Positions 60,001-64,000 of a stretch of DNA of 64,000 nucleotides are shown here, one piece after another. The DNA lies in the NCBI GenBank assembly GCA_028095005.1, contig CM051460.1:112875039-112939038 (forward strand), given 5' to 3'. The notes under the pieces are model-generated. The model made no database searches, was not told where the DNA came from, and was given only the letters and a program-made list of their open reading frames with translations. Position numbers and translations under genes: made by a program. Source of the stretch: Rhynchospora pubera (Eukaryota; Streptophyta; Magnoliopsida; Poales; Cyperaceae). The first letter of the stretch is position 1. Every line of letters starts with the position of its first letter.

Positions 60001-61578
60001 CTCCTAATATGGAAACAAGTTTCCTACAGCTAGTATTGACCCAATTCCATAATTATACACTATCTAACCTGTAAAAATCCAATACTATATGCTTAACTGA
60101 TAAAAGCGCAGTTCCTGATGCAAAACACCTCAACAAACTTCATGAAGAGATAGCTTAATATAATAGTAGGCATGCAAACACTTCCACAAGACTTCCAACT
60201 TATCTCACACCTCAACAAAAGCATCTTATTGCCTACAGGTTACATAAATGCCTCACTGATATTACCTACTAATGCCATAACCCTATTTACATCATAACAG
60301 AAAATATACTATGACAATATCAATGTATATAGCATGATTTTTAGCAATTATGACCTTTAGTTAGATGAAATACATGCTCTAAGTGTATTAAATGCATTTA
60401 TATTATGCTGAACTCCTTTAACCAAATCATGCATGAAATTGAAGCTATATGCAATACAGTCCCTAACAGTATAAGACTCACATCTCCAAAATTCCAATTA
60501 TAAGTCTCACAGTATGTATATATCACCCAATTAAGCTTATATAATATCTTCGCATCACTAATTAGCCTACAGTTAGTTCAATTTATCAAAATTAAGATTC
60601 TCAGTGAGGATATACCTTGCTCTTGAGCTTTCACAAATCTCCTCAAACACTCAAGAATGATTAATGCCAGTATCAAAGCCAAGCAAATCAAGAACAAAGA
60701 CAATTACATAAACCGTTCAACCTAATAGTATTAAAGTCAGTAAGAATTCGAGAGACTCAATTAAGAATTGACTTGCAATCGAAAGAAAGACAAAGACACA
60801 GTACCTCTCTGAGCTTTAATCCTCCTCTCACATCAACGACTGTTAAACCCTAAATTACAAAACCCCAAATCCAATTGAGTATATATAGACTTACCTCGAC
60901 AACAAAGGACAGAAGAGACGAGAGAGGAGTGAAGTCCAAGAGAGTTAATGAGTCAAGCCAACGCGCGAGTTAGGGGCTACAGCCAAACCATCTTGAACGA
61001 GGAGGAGAAGAGGGGCCTCCACGTGCCAACACACCACAGATCGAGAGGTGCCAACCTTTGGTTGGGCCAGCCAGAGGTAGCCTCAGTCTCGACCACTCAC
61101 GTCGTAACACAGAGTGGAGAGCATGATGCTCATCGAGTTCATGGTATAAAGAAAGGGAGAGGCAAAAACATCGCCAGATCAGAAGGGGGAGACGAGGCAG
61201 AAGGAGGAGACAGCCTCGTCTGTCTCGATCTCTCTCACTCTTCTTTTTTTTATTAAAATTAATCTACAGATCTTCTGTGGACAAATCGTGCAGTCGATTG
61301 TGTGGCTTAACCAAAAATTCACATTTTGTAAATTAGCTATTTCACCAATTTAAATTATTTTAATCAGAACAAAAGTCAGATAATCGTGGCAATCATACAG
61401 ATATTTTCTTAGTATTTTATAGAACATTTCTATGTTCTTAAATCAGAAATCCCACAATTTATATATTATAAATTAAGTTTATTTAATTTCTTGATCATAT
61501 AATTCATGATTAATATTAATCATGATTATTCAGATATTAATAGGAGTTGGTAACTAATCAATAGTCAAAGATATCACA
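57010..61578 (-). mobile_element. Solo-LTR-like block, probably Ty3/Gypsy, minus strand
   Basis: 4569 bp with TG..CA ends (plus strand TGTCACACCCC...ATATCACA), flanked by the 5-bp duplication TTACG (57005-57009 and 61579-61583). On the minus strand it starts TGTGATATC and ends GGGGGTGTGACA, an end seen in long chromovirus-type LTRs. A minus-strand TATA-like CTATATATAC at about 60885-60895 is followed by pyrimidine- and purine-rich leader sequence. No second LTR, primer binding site or pol frame is visible, so a solo LTR fits. The open frames inside (e.g. 57374..57628, 60948..61256) show no family. The exact family is inferred from the ends only. Confidence 0.6.
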
Positions 61579-61584
61579 TTACGC

Positions 61585-61905
61585 TATTAACTTCAACAGT
61601 TATATATATTAACAGTTAATATATATAACTAGAATAGTTATATATATTAACAGTTAATATATATAACTAGAATAGTTATATATATTAACTTCAACAATTA
61701 AAAATTATAACTTCAACAATTAGGATATTAACCTCAACAGTTATATACAATAACATTTAATATATATAAATAGAACAATTATATATATTAACTTCAATAG
61801 TTATGCATATCAACTTCAACAGTTATGTATATTACTTCAACAGAGGGGTTGGATAATTAATGATATTTAATATGTAACGGTTGAAGTTGATATATAATTG
61901 TTGAA
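61585..61905. repeat. Array of TAACTTCAACAGTTATATA-type units
   Basis: Degenerate units built on TTAACTTCAACAGTTATA, with a 52-bp higher-order pair around AACTAGAATAGTTATATATA (61610-61690). The same units occur at 56968-57008, so the solo LTR inserted into this array. Confidence 0.8.
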
Positions 61906-62093
61906 GTTAGGAGCGAAGCACAAGGGTGGGGAACGGAAGCGAAGCAGAAGGCGCCGGAATACGCGTGGATGATTCTTGCCAAAAATAGAAAACGCGTCAT
62001 CCCCATCATCCCCTGGAATCCTCATTAATTAACTAACTTCCTCATTAATAGAAGCCCACGAATGATGGGGATGATAAAATATTTGTGACACCC
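61906..62093. other. Short spacer between the array and the second LTR
   Basis: GC-richer than its surroundings and without a gene. ATCATCCCC and GGGGATGAT phrases (about 61995-62085) echo those at 56790-56840, so this may be the far end of an older element that holds the array and the solo LTR. Confidence 0.35.
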
Positions 62094-64000
62094 GAAATTT
62101 TTACAGTTTCTAAAATTATTTTTAATATAAAATTGGGTGCACTTGGTTGGTTTTATTTTGAATAATTTCTGTGCTGGAAATTAAATTTTGATACTTACTG
62201 GTATTCTTAAAATAAGAATATGAAAATTTCTAAATTTTTAGTTGGCATTATAAAAATATTAGCTATTTTTCTTTTGTTGCATAATTATTTTTAAGCATAG
62301 AATATTGATTTTTGATTTATTGGATAATTTCTGAATTTTGTAAAAAAAAATAAATAAATAATCGGAAAGGTAAAAAGTGGGAGCCGACCCCTTTATTTTT
62401 TTTCCTCTCTCTATCTTTCCCTTTCGGCTCCAACAGAGAGGCAGCACCTCTCTTTCTCAAAAAAATCGAAACCTCTCCCCACAAATCCAATCTCCACTCC
62501 TCCATCGTTTCACCGGATCAAAGTACCTTCGCGTTCGTCTCACCACCCTCTCTTATTATCTACCTTTGGATCGTCAATTGGAGGCCTCTTCTCGTCGTAT
62601 TTTTCGATGGAAGTTTTTCGGAAATCAAATCCGAGAAGGTCTCTTCCGATTTTTCTTGCAAACTTCTAACTCGTTACACATACTGAGTAAGTAAATTTGT
62701 TGAGTTGTATTAGATTTCTACCCTTTTGTTACTCAAATTAATTTCAAAGGGCCAAATTGAATAAAGTCATTTGCAGTTTTTCTGTTACCGCTGTGACCTT
62801 GCATCAGTCTTTAAGTAACTGTTGTTATTTTGTTTCGAATTTGGATGTGAGAATAGTTTTGTTTGAAATTAGACTTCAAGATGAAAATTTTGGTATCTAA
62901 AGTGAATTTTTCTGAGATTGGTTGGTATTTTTACAAGATTTTTGAAACCAGGGCAACTTTTGAAAATCAGTTTCTGGAACAGACAGACCCCAGTGTGGTT
63001 TTTCATTTTTCATTTATTATCTGTTTGCAGTTAGGACTTGAAACTTTTAGGTCTGAAAGTAGACATCAAGAGGCAACTTCTGTAAATTTTACAAAATTTT
63101 TAGAGGTTTATTTGAAGGGTTTCAAGGCAGGAACTTTCAGACGTATTTACTGGCACAATTTGCTGGAACAGATTTTTTTAAACCTGATTCTGTCTGATTT
63201 CAAAAATTCACTATAATTAATCTGTATGTCCAAACAACATGAAATTTTTACAGTAGATGTGTCATATTATGTTTCATTCACAGTTAAATTTTCATTTGAT
63301 TCCGTTCAGCCATTCTTGAAATAAAAAGGATTTTGTAAACTGTCGAAAATACCCTTCACGGGTGGTGCCAGAAAATTGTCCAGCACTATTGTTTTACCGT
63401 TGTGTATTGATTTCTAGTGTTGTTAACCACTGTTTAGTGTTTCAAATCATCTACTGGTACAACTAATAAGGTGTACTATTGTATGAGGTAATCAAAGGAC
63501 TAATCAAACCCCTAACTTTATCAACGGAGTTGTTGAATGTGAATTGTTAATGTTTGCTTGCTAAAGTAAGGACTTAGTCTAGTATTTGTCTATGTAGAGT
63601 CGGGGCAGGTTTTCAAGCCGAATAGGGCTGGTGCAACTGAGGGTCTGTATGATTATTTGTTTGCTTGCTGATGTTCATTTTGTTATCAGGTACGGATTTC
63701 ACTTGAGTTTTAATTATATGTGATATATATTCGGATTGTTGTTGTTGTTATTATTATTATTATCATTATGCATTCTGAATTCATAATTGGAATGTTGTTC
63801 ATGAGATCATTTTGTGAAATTGTATATTGATGCATGATTGGAAAGTGGCATGTTGAATGTTATTCGATTGAAATGTTGGAAAGTGGCATATTGAATGGTA
63901 TCCGATTGAAATGTGATTTGATTGAGGTAAGTACAGCTTGTGTGGTTGAGATAGACACTCTTAATGTTTGGAGGTGGAGTCATGACCCATCCTACCAAGC
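62094..64000 (+). mobile_element. Probable start of a long LTR (window edge)
   Basis: Begins TGTGACACCCGAAATTTTT, a typical start of long plant Gypsy LTRs. About 300 bp in, a CT-rich leader-like stretch (62395-62510) follows a T-rich block. The other end, primer site and any internal genes lie outside the window. The open frames 62377..62694 and 62863..63216 have no recognisable domain. A TTG/TTA microsatellite lies at 63736-63765. Assignment rests on the terminal motif only. Confidence 0.45.

Noticed and set aside
60948..61256. 102-codon plus-strand frame
   Set aside because: Antisense to the presumed LTR leader and without family resemblance.
62377..63216. Two plus-strand frames at the window end
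   Set aside because: They fall in a probable LTR leader region; composition is non-coding and no domain is visible.
1..64000. tRNA, rRNA, snoRNA, CRISPR, organelle insertions
   Set aside because: None were recognised by eye; no cloverleaf or array pattern stood out, though small RNA genes could be missed without a covariance-model search.

Overview
The window is plant nuclear DNA, most likely from an angiosperm. It is AT-rich, its genes have GT-AG introns, and its repeats are plant families: L1-type LINEs with a zf-RVT tail, CACTA/EnSpm elements, a Copia-type TRIM, Tourist- and hAT-like MITEs, and a long solo-LTR-like block. I cannot name the species. There is no bacterial-type operon, CRISPR array or recognisable RNA gene.

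Host genes: the only clear ones are two tandem cytokinin dehydrogenase (CKX) paralogues on the minus strand. CKX-A (7933..5813) has four exons and at least two frameshifts, so it reads as a recent pseudogene. CKX-B (16056..11206) has the same four-exon layout, an uninterrupted 519-residue reading frame, the FAD-linking GHS motif and the WID motif. Its second intron has grown to about 3 kb because it holds a 1.34-kb TRIM and a hAT-like MITE. A 4.9-kb LINE (LINE1, minus strand) with a 16-bp target-site duplication lies about 120 bp downstream of the CKX-A stop.

Mobile elements: 16528..23840 is CACTA1 (7.3 kb, TSD TGT). It has arrays of long palindromic subterminal repeats, a truncated TNP2 transposase and a 12-exon gene (about 780 codons, one nonsense codon) that joins a TNP1-type protein to a Ulp1-like cysteine protease. 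25202..49117 is CACTA2 (23.9 kb, TSD ACT). It carries a nearly intact TNP1-like gene on the minus strand, a second, broken TNP1-like gene on the plus strand, and a TNP2-type transposase that is split by a nested 5.5-kb LINE (LINE2, TSD of about 15 bp) and has three in-frame stops. Upstream of the minus TNP1-like gene lies an array of four microexon-like cassettes.

From 49.1 kb to the end I see no convincing host gene. This part holds MITEs, a short element inserted in a (TA)n tract, a 4.57-kb solo-LTR-like block (57010..61578, TSD TTACG) set in a simple repeat array, and what looks like the start of another long LTR at 62094.

The window is therefore a decaying nest of transposons around a small CKX cluster. 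The most interesting parts are the CACTA2 two-TNP1 layout with its microexon cassettes, the TNP1-Ulp1 fusion with a complete catalytic set, and two inverted-repeat elements that both sit in TA microsatellites. I found no clearly new system beyond these.
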